A DNA stretch of 64,000 nt from FEN-1073 sp963780865. Lineage in GTDB: Bacteria > Chloroflexota > Anaerolineae > Anaerolineales > RBG-16-64-43. The position numbers were made by a program, and so were the translations under genes. The notes below the pieces were generated by a model. It was not told the DNA's origin and did not search any database. It saw nothing but the letters and a program-made list of their open reading frames with translations. Below, piece by piece: positions 42,660 through 51,854 of this stretch. The DNA is taken from the NCBI GenBank assembly GCA_963780865.1, contig CAWADT010000015.1:172066-236065 (forward strand). Reading direction: 5' to 3'. The number at the start of each line of letters is the position of its first letter. The first letter of the stretch is position 1.

Positions 42660-43878
42660 CGGTCTTTCCTTCCGCGTTGGAATTTTTTATCGCCCGGGCA
42701 ACTTCGAATCCGAAAGCCTCGCCTTTTTTTAACAGCTCCGCGGTCGGGCTGCCGGGAAAGACAAGCTGATCCAGTATGTCCCATTGCAGCGGCTCGATCA
42801 ATTTCTGGAACGTTTCCTGCCCTCCCCCGCTCCAGCCGAAACTTCCGAAATACGCCGCCTTCTTTCCGGTCAGATGTTTGGCTTCGGCCATCCCAAGAAC
42901 CGAGGTCATGATCGGAAAGAGATGGCCTTCATAAGTCGGCGCGCCCACGACAACTCCCTTGCGGGTGTAGAGCGACGGGAGAATGTAGCTGACGTGGGTG
43001 TGGGACACGTCGAAGACCTGCATCGCCACGCCGGCCGCGGCGATCCCGCGCGCGACGGCGTTCATCATGGTTTCCGTAGCGCCGTACATGGTGGCATACA
43101 ACAGGGTGATTTCAGGTTTTTCCGCCCCCAGCGAGTAGCCCGCCCACTGCTTATACAGTTCGACGATCCGTTCCGGATGACCTCGCCAAACCAGCCCGTG
43201 CGCGGGAGCGATGACGGCGATGGGCAGCACGGCGAGCTTGTCGATCGCGCGGAGCACCATGCGCCCGTAGCGGGCGACGATATTCGAGTAATAGCGGAGC
43301 GCCTCTTGTTCGTAATACTCCACCGAATCGTGCTGGTCGTCGAAGATCGCGCCTTCCAGCGCGCCGAATCCCCCGAAACCGTCGCAGGAAAAGAGCACTC
43401 TGCCCGGCGTCACCCAAGTCATCATTGTCTCCGGCCAGTGGACGAAGGGCGTTTCGAAGAATTTCAGTTCATGATTGCCCAGGGAAATCGTCTCGCCGTC
43501 GTGCACAACTCGGATGCGTTGGGTGATGCCGTAGAACGTCCCCAGCATCTCCCGCGCCTTCTCGGAGCACACAAAGGTCGCGCGCGGCGCCAGGCGCTGC
43601 ATCAATCGCAGGACCCCGGTATGATCCGGTTCCATGTGGTTGATCACGATGTAATCCAGCGCGGCGGTGTCCGCCAGGGCATCGATCTGGCGCAGGAGAT
43701 CCTCCCCCTTCATCGCCTTGGCCAGATCGATCAGGGCCAGCTTCTCGTCCTTGATCAGATACGCGTTGTAGCTGACTCCCTCGCGCGCGATCGGCCACAT
43801 CCCCTCGAACAAATCCGTGGTCCGGTCGTTGACGCCGATCCAGTAAATGCCGGGAGCGACTTCGATTGCCTCAGCCAT
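42652..43878 (-). CDS. Flavodiiron protein (O2/NO reductase)
   Basis: Flavodiiron proteins reduce O2 to water or NO to N2O with electrons from rubredoxin. This one has 408 residues. The diiron domain has ligands His81, Glu83, Asp85 and His86 (HMEPDH), His147, Asp166 and His227. The flavodoxin domain begins near 255 with LLYATMYGATE and has the SFGWSGGG loop. It is class A in layout (no fused rubredoxin; rubredoxin is the next gene). Presence suggests an anaerobe that must cope with O2 or NO. Confidence 0.96.
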   Translation of the reverse strand: MAEAIEVAPGIYWIGVNDRTTDLFEGMWPIAREGVSYNAYLIKDEKLALIDLAKAMKGEDLLRQIDALADTAALDYIVINHMEPDHTGVLRLMQRLAPRATFVCSEKAREMLGTFYGITQRIRVVHDGETISLGNHELKFFETPFVHWPETMMTWVTPGRVLFSCDGFGGFGALEGAIFDDQHDSVEYYEQEALRYYSNIVARYGRMVLRAIDKLAVLPIAVIAPAHGLVWRGHPERIVELYKQWAGYSLGAEKPEITLLYATMYGATETMMNAVARGIAAAGVAMQVFDVSHTHVSYILPSLYTRKGVVVGAPTYEGHLFPIMTSVLGMAEAKHLTGKKAAYFGSFGWSGGGQETFQKLIEPLQWDILDQLVFPGSPTAELLKKGEAFGFEVARAIKNSNAEGKTDG

Positions 43879-43914
43879 GCCGAACTCCCATCGATTTCGA
43901 TTTTCGAAAAAACC

Positions 43915-44031
43915 GTACGCGGATTACGCGGAGTGGGCGGATTTGGTAGATATTTATTTAATTTTGCGCTGCCATCCGCGCCTGCCCTCGCGAAGCGGGG
44001 GTAATCCTATGTCTCTGCGAAATCCGCGTAC
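43915..44031. repeat. Inverted-repeat element with GTACGCGGATTACGC ends
   Basis: GTACGCGGATTACGCGGAG (43915-43933) and its near-complement CTCTGCGAAATCCGCGTAC (44013-44031; 17 of 19 match) bound a 117-base non-coding element. It lies between the starts and ends of the flavodiiron and rpoD units. Confidence 0.65.
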
Positions 44032-44055
44032 AGCTCCCGGAATTTCCATCTTTCT

Positions 44056-45669
44056 CTATCCAAGGTAATCCCGCAGGGAGCGGCTGGAGCGGGGATGGCG
44101 CAGCTTTCTCAGGGCTTTGGCCTCGATCTGGCGCACCCGCTCGCGGGTGACCCCCAGCCGCTGGCCGACTTCCTCCAGCGTGTGGTCCCGTCCATCCAGC
44201 AGCCCGAAACGCAATTCGAGCACCTGCCGTTCGCGCTCGTTCAGGTACAGCAGCGCGTTGCGGATCTGGTCCCGCAAGAGTTCGCGCGACGCGGCGTCGA
44301 GCGGGGTGACCACATTTTCATCCTCGATGAAATCTCCCAAGATGCTGCTGTCCTCCGAGCCGACGGGCGTCTCCAGCGACATCGGCTCCTGCGCCAGCCG
44401 GAGGATTTTATCCACTCGTTCGACAGCGCGCTGGACTTTCTGCTCCAGCGCGGCGGGAAGCGGTTCCTGCGCCGCGCGCAGCCGGGTCACTTCGGCGGAG
44501 TCCGCCGGTTCGAGCAGATCCATCTCCACCGCCAGCTCTTCGCTGGTCGGTTCCCGTTCCAGCTCCTGCATCATATGCCGCTGAGCCCGTGTGAGGCGGT
44601 TGATGGTTTCCACCATGTGGACCGGAATGCGGATCGTGCGGGCCTGGTCGGCGATCGCCCGGCTGATTGCCTGGCGGATCCACCAGGTGGCGTACGTGCT
44701 GAATTTATAGCCCAGGATCGGATCGAATTTTTCCACCGCGCGCAGCAAGCCGAGATTGCCTTCCTGCACCAGATCCAGAAAGGCGATTCCGCGGCCGATG
44801 TACCGTTTGGCGACGCTCACCACAAGCCGCAAATTCGCGCGGATGAGCGCCTTATGCGCCTCCTGCATCCGATCGTCTATGGATTTCAGTTCCGCGTCTA
44901 GCGCCGCCGGGGAAGGCAGCCAGGTTTGAAAAACACGGCGCGCCGGCGGAGTCTTCCGGCTGCGCAAATGGGCGGCGAATTTGGCCTGGGTCTGAGGGGG
45001 CAACGTGTAAAGCACCACGAACACGTCGAAGGCGTTCCGCGCCACCTTGTTCCAGGCGGGATCGTGCCCCCACGGGCCGCGCTCGAGCCACGTCCGCAAA
45101 TACGACGGGCCGGCTTCCTGCCAGGAACCCCGCAGCGCTCTGGCTTCCGCCGCGAGCTTGCCCAGGTCCGGCATGGGTTGTCCGAGGCGCTGAACCGTCT
45201 CGCGCAAGTGCTTCCAATCATCGAGCAAATCGTGAAATAGTTCCAGATAGAGCAGGCTGGCCGGAGACAGGCGCGAACCGCCCTGCCGGATGGTGATCAC
45301 CCGTTCCTGTACCGCCGCCACATGGCGATGGGCCAGGATCTGCACCGCCAGCCAGGTCTCCTGATCCGATCGGAGCAGGCTGACCTGACCGATCTCCCGC
45401 AAATACATCCGGACCGGATCGTCGGTTAGTTCGAGGCCTTCCAGAATCTCATCGCCTTCCAGATCCTCGGGCAGCCCCTCCTCTTCCAGCGAATCCAATT
45501 CCTCTTCATCGACGTCGCCTTCGGCGCCGTCCGACGGGGAATCCTCATCCCCATCGGACAAATCATCGACTTCGACTTCGTCTTCGGCGGAAAGGTCCTC
45601 GGCTTCGATTTCGGTCGGGTCCAGATCATCGACGTTCTGGGGGTTGGCTGGGTCTTTTTTCTTCGGCAT
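44056..45669 (-). CDS. rpoD: Primary RNA polymerase sigma factor RpoD/SigA
   Basis: The protein has 537 residues. An acidic N-terminal region (1-75) precedes region 1.2 (DDPVRMYLREIGQVSLL). A long insert of about 160 residues follows, then region 2 (ANLRLVVSVAKRY, DLVQEGNLGLLRAVEKFD, YKFSTYATWWIRQAI), region 3 and region 4 (LNERERQVLELRFGL, VGQRLGVTRERVRQIEAKAL). Start and the dnaG stop overlap as TGATG. The TATAAT/TTGACA boxes seen across the window match its expected specificity. Confidence 0.96.
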   Translation of the reverse strand: MPKKKDPANPQNVDDLDPTEIEAEDLSAEDEVEVDDLSDGDEDSPSDGAEGDVDEEELDSLEEEGLPEDLEGDEILEGLELTDDPVRMYLREIGQVSLLRSDQETWLAVQILAHRHVAAVQERVITIRQGGSRLSPASLLYLELFHDLLDDWKHLRETVQRLGQPMPDLGKLAAEARALRGSWQEAGPSYLRTWLERGPWGHDPAWNKVARNAFDVFVVLYTLPPQTQAKFAAHLRSRKTPPARRVFQTWLPSPAALDAELKSIDDRMQEAHKALIRANLRLVVSVAKRYIGRGIAFLDLVQEGNLGLLRAVEKFDPILGYKFSTYATWWIRQAISRAIADQARTIRIPVHMVETINRLTRAQRHMMQELEREPTSEELAVEMDLLEPADSAEVTRLRAAQEPLPAALEQKVQRAVERVDKILRLAQEPMSLETPVGSEDSSILGDFIEDENVVTPLDAASRELLRDQIRNALLYLNERERQVLELRFGLLDGRDHTLEEVGQRLGVTRERVRQIEAKALRKLRHPRSSRSLRDYLG

Positions 45670-47645
45670 CAGGGAACCTCTATCCTCGGCGGACGGGGGA
45701 TGGGAAGGCGGGTCACCCCGTTTCGAAAGCTTTCCAGCAGCGCCCGGTCGATCCCGCGCATCGAATCGCGAATCCGGTTGATCCGTTCCAGCGCGTCGTT
45801 CCGGGTTTCGTGAAGGTCATTTTCCCCGGCCGTCCCGGAGGCCGGTTGCTCCACTTCCAGGAGGTAGAACCGCAAATCAGCCATATGGCGCTCGAGCGTC
45901 CGCTGTCGCAGCCGGAGCATCGCCTCCAGCGCCTCCTCGGCGGAAGCCGCTTCCTCCCCGTGATATTTCAGGAAGGCATCCATAGCCGCCTTCCGCGCAT
46001 CCTGCAAGTCCTCCGGAATGAGCGCAGCGAAATATTTCTCCGCGTCCTCCTCGAGCAGCGAGCCGCGGACCAGATCGATCAGCGCGGCGAAGGGCGGTTC
46101 GGTGAAATCCTCCGCTCCAATTCTATCCAATTTCATTTCCGCAAACGAGCGGTCGATCCGGAAGAGTTGATCCGGCTGCCGGAACAGCAAACCGAGATTG
46201 TACGCTTCCTGAATTTCCGGCCGGCCGGCGGCGGGAGCGGCTGGCGGGACCCGGCTCTCGCTGCGTGCGGACGGACCCGCTTTCGGGCGCATCGGACGCC
46301 GGGCGGTTTTCGGCAACACACCCGGCAGGAACATGCGGTCGTCAAGGTGCAATACCCGCGCAATATGCTGCGCATACGCATCCCGTTCCACTTTATTTTC
46401 AACGTCCTCCAGCAAAGGCGTCATGCGCGCGGCAATGACCGCCTTCACTTTCGGATCGGCAAGGTTCTGTCCCTCGGTCAGAGTTTGCAGGACATGCAAG
46501 ACCACCGGCTGGGCTCCCGCGATGCGAGCGCGCCATTCCTCCGCCGATTCCAACACCACCTCGTCCGGATCTTTCCCCGGCGGGAGGGTCGCCACGCGTA
46601 AATCCGCCTGCAGCCGGCTTTCGTAGCGAACGAGCCCGCGCGCGTCGAATACCGGTTCGCCGGCGCGATCCATCGCCTCGCGCGCCAGTTCCAGCCCGCG
46701 CAGGGTGGCCGCGTTGCCGGCGGAATCCGGATCGAGCGCGAGTACGATGCGTTTGGCCAACCGCTTCAGGAGCCGCAACTGACCCTCGGTGATCGAGGTT
46801 CCCATCGGGGAAATCACGTTCTCAAAACCCGCCTGATGGGAGGCCATGACGTCCAGATAGCCTTCGACCAGGACCGCTTCCTGCGCGGCACGGATGGCGC
46901 GCGATGCGCGGTCGAGCCCGTACAGTAATCGGCCTTTGTCGAACAGCGGCGTTTGGGGTGAGTTGATGAACTTCGGCTGATCGTTCGGATCGACAATCCG
47001 CGCGCCGAAACCGCACAGTTTGCCCGCGGCGTCGCGGATGGGGATCGTGATCCGGTTGTGGAACCGGTCCCGCAAACCCCCGCTCTCGCGCTCCTGCGCC
47101 AAACCCGCTTCCTGCAATTCCGCGTCGGTGTAGCCCTTGGATCGGAAAAAAGCCGTTCCGGCTTCCCAGCCGGCGGGAGCCAAACCCACCCCGAAGGCCT
47201 CCAGGGTGGAATCCAGAAGACCGCGTCGGTGGAGGTACTCAAGGATCGGCGCTCCGTCGGCCGTTGCGACCAGGGTGTTGCGGAAAAAAGTTTCCGCCAG
47301 TTCCAGCAGGGCGCGCAGCCGGGCGTGTTCTTCCTCGGCGCGGAGATCGTCGGGCGTGCGCGGATGAAGTTCGATCCCCGCGCGCTCGGCCAAGATCCGC
47401 AGCGCCTCGGGAAAATCGCAACCTTCCTTTTTCATAACGAACCGGAAAACGTCGCCGCCCTCGTTGCACGCGCCGAAGCACCGCCAGGTTCCGCTGTCCG
47501 GAAAAACGGCGAAGGATGGCGTATGGACGTTGGCGTGGAATGGGCAGAAGCCGGTGTAGTTCTTCCCCGAACGGCGCAGCCGGACGCTCTCGCCTACCAG
47601 ATCGACGATGTCGACTCGCGCTTTGATATCCTCGACGGTGGTCAC
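45669..47645 (-). CDS. dnaG: DNA primase
   Basis: DnaG makes RNA primers at the replication fork. The protein has 658 residues: a zinc-binding N-terminal domain with CPFH and CFGAC (one residue more between the last two Cys than the common CFGC), the catalytic core with GFGARIVDPNDQPKFINSP, and TOPRIM motifs VEGYLDVMASHQAG and LALDPDSAGNAA. A Pro/Arg-rich linker (about 445-475) and a helicase-binding helical C-terminus follow. It forms an operon with rpoD; rpsU is absent. Confidence 0.96.
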   Translation of the reverse strand: MTTVEDIKARVDIVDLVGESVRLRRSGKNYTGFCPFHANVHTPSFAVFPDSGTWRCFGACNEGGDVFRFVMKKEGCDFPEALRILAERAGIELHPRTPDDLRAEEEHARLRALLELAETFFRNTLVATADGAPILEYLHRRGLLDSTLEAFGVGLAPAGWEAGTAFFRSKGYTDAELQEAGLAQERESGGLRDRFHNRITIPIRDAAGKLCGFGARIVDPNDQPKFINSPQTPLFDKGRLLYGLDRASRAIRAAQEAVLVEGYLDVMASHQAGFENVISPMGTSITEGQLRLLKRLAKRIVLALDPDSAGNAATLRGLELAREAMDRAGEPVFDARGLVRYESRLQADLRVATLPPGKDPDEVVLESAEEWRARIAGAQPVVLHVLQTLTEGQNLADPKVKAVIAARMTPLLEDVENKVERDAYAQHIARVLHLDDRMFLPGVLPKTARRPMRPKAGPSARSESRVPPAAPAAGRPEIQEAYNLGLLFRQPDQLFRIDRSFAEMKLDRIGAEDFTEPPFAALIDLVRGSLLEEDAEKYFAALIPEDLQDARKAAMDAFLKYHGEEAASAEEALEAMLRLRQRTLERHMADLRFYLLEVEQPASGTAGENDLHETRNDALERINRIRDSMRGIDRALLESFRNGVTRLPIPRPPRIEVP

Positions 47646-47827
47646 AGGACGCTCCCGGTCCGATTATACCCTCCGGGCGTCCCGGAAACGCGCCGCCTGT
47701 TTTGCGGAACCCATCAACGCTGGATCCGGGGAGGAGAAAATCGCAAAATGAAAACCGCCATGCCCGAGGCGGCGGCATGGCGGCGGAAAACGTCCGGCGG
47801 TTATTTCCCGCCGGGATGCTTACCCGC

Positions 47828-48544
47828 TCAAACGACTTTTATCGTAACGGTCAGCGGCTCGTCCCCGTTCTTTCCCACGCCGAACCGGTACCCGCTGCCA
47901 TCCTCCATGTACCACTGGCCGGTATGGATGCCCGCGCTGTCGGGTGCGGTCAGGGTGACCGAAAGAAACGTATCTTTGTTCGGGGGCACGATCTCGGAAA
48001 AGTTGACCGCGTTCGGTCCAAACATGTGCTGCCCGGTATAGAAGAACAGCCGGTAACTCCGGTCCCAGGTGCAGTTGCCGATGTTGCGCACGTCCCAGGT
48101 CTTCGTGAATTGCTGCCCCGCTTTGACGATGGAACCATCCCGGATATCTCCAACGTCGCCGACAAAGAATGCCGCGGGGCATTTCCCCACCAGTGTGCGG
48201 GTGAGCAGCGAATTCGGATCGACGGTGGGTCCAATGGCTGTGGAATTAATCGGCGTGATCCCGGACATCGGGGTGGACGTGGAGGCGCCGAGATCCACCG
48301 TCGCGATGACGGTCGGCGTATCCGTGACCGCCGGTGTGGCGGTGCTGGATGGAGTGTTGCTGGGCGCCAGAGTTTGCGACTGTGCGATTTGATTCGAAAT
48401 TTGAGTGAGGATTGCCTGCGCCGTCCGGGCGGAAGCCGTGGCGGAAACATCGACCGGCTGCGCCGTCGGCGAGCAGGCGCTGAAAAAGGCAACCAGCATT
48501 CCACAACCCGCCACCAGGGATATTTTTCGTATCATGGGTTTCAC
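47828..48544 (-). CDS. Lipoprotein with NBR1-type Ig-like domain
   Basis: The protein has 238 residues. The signal ends in FSAC with Cys24. A helical stretch (ASARTAQAILTQISNQIAQSQ) and a Thr/Ser/Pro linker (about 60-110) are followed by a beta domain. That domain has QQFTKTWDVRNIGNCTWDRSYRL, the NBR1/ILRUN-like Ig signature, and ends in EPLTVTIKVV. It is exported and lipid-anchored; a role in binding outside the cell is likely but not known. It lies between clpC and dnaG on the same strand. Confidence 0.85.
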   Translation of the reverse strand: MKPMIRKISLVAGCGMLVAFFSACSPTAQPVDVSATASARTAQAILTQISNQIAQSQTLAPSNTPSSTATPAVTDTPTVIATVDLGASTSTPMSGITPINSTAIGPTVDPNSLLTRTLVGKCPAAFFVGDVGDIRDGSIVKAGQQFTKTWDVRNIGNCTWDRSYRLFFYTGQHMFGPNAVNFSEIVPPNKDTFLSVTLTAPDSAGIHTGQWYMEDGSGYRFGVGKNGDEPLTVTIKVV

Positions 48545-48582
48545 CTCAAAGGAAGAAATCGATACTAGGGGAAAGAAGAAAA

Positions 48583-51090
48583 CTACCGCGCGGGCAATAC
48601 CTCGGCCCGGGGTTCCGCCGCGCTCTCCTCCGCGCCGGGGAGCGCCGATTCGATCACGATGGAATCTTCCCGCAACTGGATCGTCACCGCGTCGCCGTCG
48701 TGCACCTGGCCCGAAAGCAGGGCTTCCGAGAGTTTGTCTTCCACTTCCGTCTGGATTACTCGCCGCAACGGACGCGCGCCCATCTCCGGGTTGTAGCCTT
48801 GGTCGGCCAGAAACGCCTGCGCTTCGGGAACGGCGTGCAGGGTGATCCGGTGATCGGTCAGGCGGGCGGCCACTTTCGCAAGTTCCAGTTCCACGATCCG
48901 GGTGATGTCGGGCTTTTCGAGCGCGCGGAAGACGATGATCGCGTCCACCCGGTTGAGGAATTCCGGCCGGAAGGCGCGGCGCAGCTCTTCCAGAAGCTTC
49001 TTGCGCATGTCCTCGTACGGCTCCACTTCGCCTTTGATCTTTTCCCCCCGCCGTCCGAACCCGATCGCCGCCTGGCGGCGGATGGTTTCGGCGCCGACGT
49101 TCGAGGTCATCACGATCATCGCGTTGCGGAAATCCACCTTGTGGCCGCGCGCGTCCGAAAGACGCCCTTCCTCCATGATTTGCAGGAGGATGTTGAGCGC
49201 TTCGGCGTGGGCTTTCTCGATTTCGTCGAACACCACGATTGAATAGGGGCGGCGGCGCAAAGCCTCCGTGAGCTGCCCGGCTTCCTCGAAGCCGATGTAT
49301 CCGGGCGGCGCGCCCACCAGACGGCTGACCGTGTGCCGTTCGGTAAACTCGGTCATGTCCAGTTGGACCATCGCCTCTTCGCTGCCGAACATGAATTCGG
49401 CCAGCGCCTTGGTGAGTTCGGTCTTGCCGACGCCGGTCGGCCCGAGGAAGATGAACGACCCGATCGGGCGCTTAGGATCCTTCAATCCGGCCCGCGCCCG
49501 GCGCACTGAACGCGAGATGGCGGTGATCGCCTCGTCCTGGCCGATGATCCGAGTCCGCAGTGCGTCTTCCATCTTCATCAAGCGGGCGGATTCCGCCTCG
49601 GCCAGCTGCATCACGGGAATGCCGGTCCACATGGAGACCACCTCGGCAATATCCTCCGCGCTGACGCGCGGCCAATCTTCCTTGCGTTGCGGCCCGGACT
49701 GAAGATCCTTTTGAATGGTTTCCAGTTCGCGTTCGCGTTCCAGAAGTTTTTGGGTCCGCTCGAACGGAGCATTCTCGACCGACTGGGTTTGCTCCTGGCG
49801 GATCCGGCGCAACTCTTCGGCCGTCTCGCGCAGCTTGCGCGCTTCCGGGCTCTTATACATCCGCACCCGGGAGGAGGATTCGTCGATCAGGTCGATGGCC
49901 TTATCCGGCAAAAACCGATCCGGGACGTAGCGCGCCGAAAGCCGGGCGGCGGCTTCCAGCGCCTGATCCGTGATGGCGAGCCTGTGGTGCTGCTCGTAAT
50001 TGGGGCGGACGCCGTGGAGGATCTGGATGGTTTCCTCGATCGACGGTTCTTCGACCATCACCGGTTGGAAGCGCCGCTCGAGGGCGGCGTCGGATTCAAT
50101 GTGCTTGCGGTATTCCTCGAGCGTGGTGGCGCCGATCACCTGCAATTCGCCGCGCGATAGCGCCGGCTTGAGGATGTTGGCCGCGTCCACCGAGGAACCG
50201 GCCGCTCCCGCTCCCACCAGCATGTGCACCTCGTCGATGAACAGGATCGCGCCGGCGCTTTTCAATTCATCGATCACCCGCTTGAGCCGTTCCTCGAATT
50301 GCCCGCGGTACATCGTGCCCGCCACGAGCGAACCGACGTCGAGCTGCAGCAGACGCTTCCCCTGCAGCGGAACCGGAACGTCGCCGGTGGTGATGCGCTG
50401 CGCCAAGCCTTCGACGATGGCCGTCTTGCCCACGCCGGGTTCGCCGATCAGCGCGGGGTTGTTCTTCGTCCGCCGGGCGAGGATTTGAATAACGCGTTCG
50501 ATTTCCTTCTGGCGCCCGATGACCGGATCCAGTTTTCCTTCTTCGGCTTTGGTGGTGAGGTCGGTGGCCAGTTGATCCACCATCGGGGTTTTGGATTTAT
50601 CGACCTTGGGCGCGGCCCCGACCGCCTGCTGCAGCGGATTAGCCAGCGGGCTGTCCTGCAGCACGCGCCGGGTCTGGCGGCGGACCTGTTCGGAGGAAAT
50701 CCCCAGCCGGCGGAGCACGTCCGCGGCGGGGCCTTCGGTTTCGAGAACCAGACCGAGCAGCAGGTGTTCGGTGCCGATGTATTGATGACCCAGCTTCCGC
50801 GCTTCCTCTACGGCGTTGCGGATAACTTTTTCGGTGCCCGGAGAAAGCTGTACGCGGTCGGAGATCGCCTTTCCCGGAGGGATGAGGCGCTCGATCATTT
50901 CTTTGACCCGCTCTTCCTCCAAACCGAGATCGCGCAGCACGCGGCCGGCCACTCCGCCTTCCTCCTGCAGGAGCGCAAGGAGAAGGTGTTCGGTGCCGAT
51001 TTCGCGCTGACGCATGCGCTCGGCTTCTTGGTGAGCGAGGCTGAGCACCCGGCGGGCCCGCTGGGTAAAACGCTCCAGACTTTCTGCCAC
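48583..51090 (-). CDS. clpC: ATP-dependent Clp protease ATPase subunit ClpC
   Basis: ClpC unfolds proteins for ClpP. The GTG at 51090 (AAGGAAG 7 bases upstream) gives the standard start MAESLERFTQRAR; the frame is open to 51141. The protein has 835 residues: two Clp-N repeats (EIGTEHLLLALL, YIGTEHLLLGLV), AAA1 with GEPGVGKT and IDEVHMLVG, a middle domain, and AAA2 with GPTGVGKTE and FDEIEKAH. An IGF loop (AAIGFGRRG) fits ClpP binding. No mcsA/mcsB/ctsR lies beside it. Confidence 0.95.
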   Translation of the reverse strand: MAESLERFTQRARRVLSLAHQEAERMRQREIGTEHLLLALLQEEGGVAGRVLRDLGLEEERVKEMIERLIPPGKAISDRVQLSPGTEKVIRNAVEEARKLGHQYIGTEHLLLGLVLETEGPAADVLRRLGISSEQVRRQTRRVLQDSPLANPLQQAVGAAPKVDKSKTPMVDQLATDLTTKAEEGKLDPVIGRQKEIERVIQILARRTKNNPALIGEPGVGKTAIVEGLAQRITTGDVPVPLQGKRLLQLDVGSLVAGTMYRGQFEERLKRVIDELKSAGAILFIDEVHMLVGAGAAGSSVDAANILKPALSRGELQVIGATTLEEYRKHIESDAALERRFQPVMVEEPSIEETIQILHGVRPNYEQHHRLAITDQALEAAARLSARYVPDRFLPDKAIDLIDESSSRVRMYKSPEARKLRETAEELRRIRQEQTQSVENAPFERTQKLLERERELETIQKDLQSGPQRKEDWPRVSAEDIAEVVSMWTGIPVMQLAEAESARLMKMEDALRTRIIGQDEAITAISRSVRRARAGLKDPKRPIGSFIFLGPTGVGKTELTKALAEFMFGSEEAMVQLDMTEFTERHTVSRLVGAPPGYIGFEEAGQLTEALRRRPYSIVVFDEIEKAHAEALNILLQIMEEGRLSDARGHKVDFRNAMIVMTSNVGAETIRRQAAIGFGRRGEKIKGEVEPYEDMRKKLLEELRRAFRPEFLNRVDAIIVFRALEKPDITRIVELELAKVAARLTDHRITLHAVPEAQAFLADQGYNPEMGARPLRRVIQTEVEDKLSEALLSGQVHDGDAVTIQLREDSIVIESALPGAEESAAEPRAEVLPAR

Positions 51091-51139
51091 TCGGATCTTC
51101 CTTTCCGGCCGAAAAATGAAGGTTACAGCCGTCTGTATC

Positions 51140-51402
51140 ATTCTACCAAATTTCGGTATGCGGATTATCAGCGAGAATACCTCTTTATATCGTTTTTTCA
51201 GGGATTCTTGATTGATTAATAGGAGCTAAGCCCTGGATAATAGCATCCGATGCATGTTTCAACGGCCGAAACGGTCGAGATACAACCATTCGGCAATGCA
51301 GTTGTCACGCTGCGCGTATTCCACCGTTGCGGGCATTCCACATCCGCCAAATTAGGCCGGGCCTTGGTAAAATCCCGGCCAACCATGAGTTAATAGTGAA
51401 TA
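51140..51402. other. Intergenic stretch upstream of clpC
   Basis: On the minus strand a TAGAAT -10-like box sits at 51145-51140, 50 bases before the clpC start, without a clear -35. The rest has no gene; an imperfect GGCCGGG...CCCGGCC stem lies near 51353-51382. No HrcA (CIRCE) or CtsR box is recognisable. Confidence 0.3.
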
Positions 51403-51635
51403 GAAACCTCTGAAAAAGTCCGTTCGTCGGAGGGCTTGCCCCCGACTATTAACGACGTCGGATCAATCCGGCTGTAAAGCCCGGCTTTTCCCCAATCCGG
51501 AAAACCGCCGGATTGAGGACAGGGAGTCGGGCGGCTCCCCTCGCGTTCTAGGTGGGGGTTGTTGAGAGTTCGGAGCGCCCGTCCCGCGCTCCTCGCGCGA
51601 TTGGCTCCGGACGAACGATGATTTTCAGAGGTTTC
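51403..51635. repeat. Dispersed inverted-repeat element, family A copy 3 (inverted)
   Basis: GAAACCTCTGAAAAAGTC at the left and GATTTTCAGAGGTTTC at the right are inverted repeats. The left end is the complement of the right end of the 19772 copy, so this copy is in opposite orientation. Internal AAGCCCGGCTTTT and GGAGCGCCCGTCCCGCGCTCC hairpins are shared or similar. Confidence 0.78.
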
Positions 51636-51842
51636 AAATCTTCACTGCCAGGGTATTAATGTATCAGGAATCGCTATCCGGAAAGGGATAATCTCACTCC
51701 CCGAACAGTCGCCATTGGCAATTGATAGTTTGTTCCAAACGCCGGCGCGGAAGGATGGCCGGAAATCCAACGCGCCAACACGTGCCTCCGGCTTTTTTTT
51801 GGCCGATCGATTCGCCAAAGGGATCGCATTCGAGAACGCAGA

Positions 51843-51848
51843 TATAAT
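51843..51848 (+). promoter_or_regulatory. -10 box of nth, possibly leaderless
   Basis: Perfect TATAAT ends 6 bases before the nth ATG. With the usual distance to the start point, transcription would begin at or next to the A of ATG. No ribosome-binding site can then exist. Confidence 0.55.
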
Positions 51849-51854
51849 CTCCGT

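Noticed and set aside
42784..44004. A 406-residue plus-strand frame opposite the flavodiiron gene
   Set aside because: Antisense shadow of a gene with all metal ligands in place; composition is His/Arg-rich as expected for a shadow.
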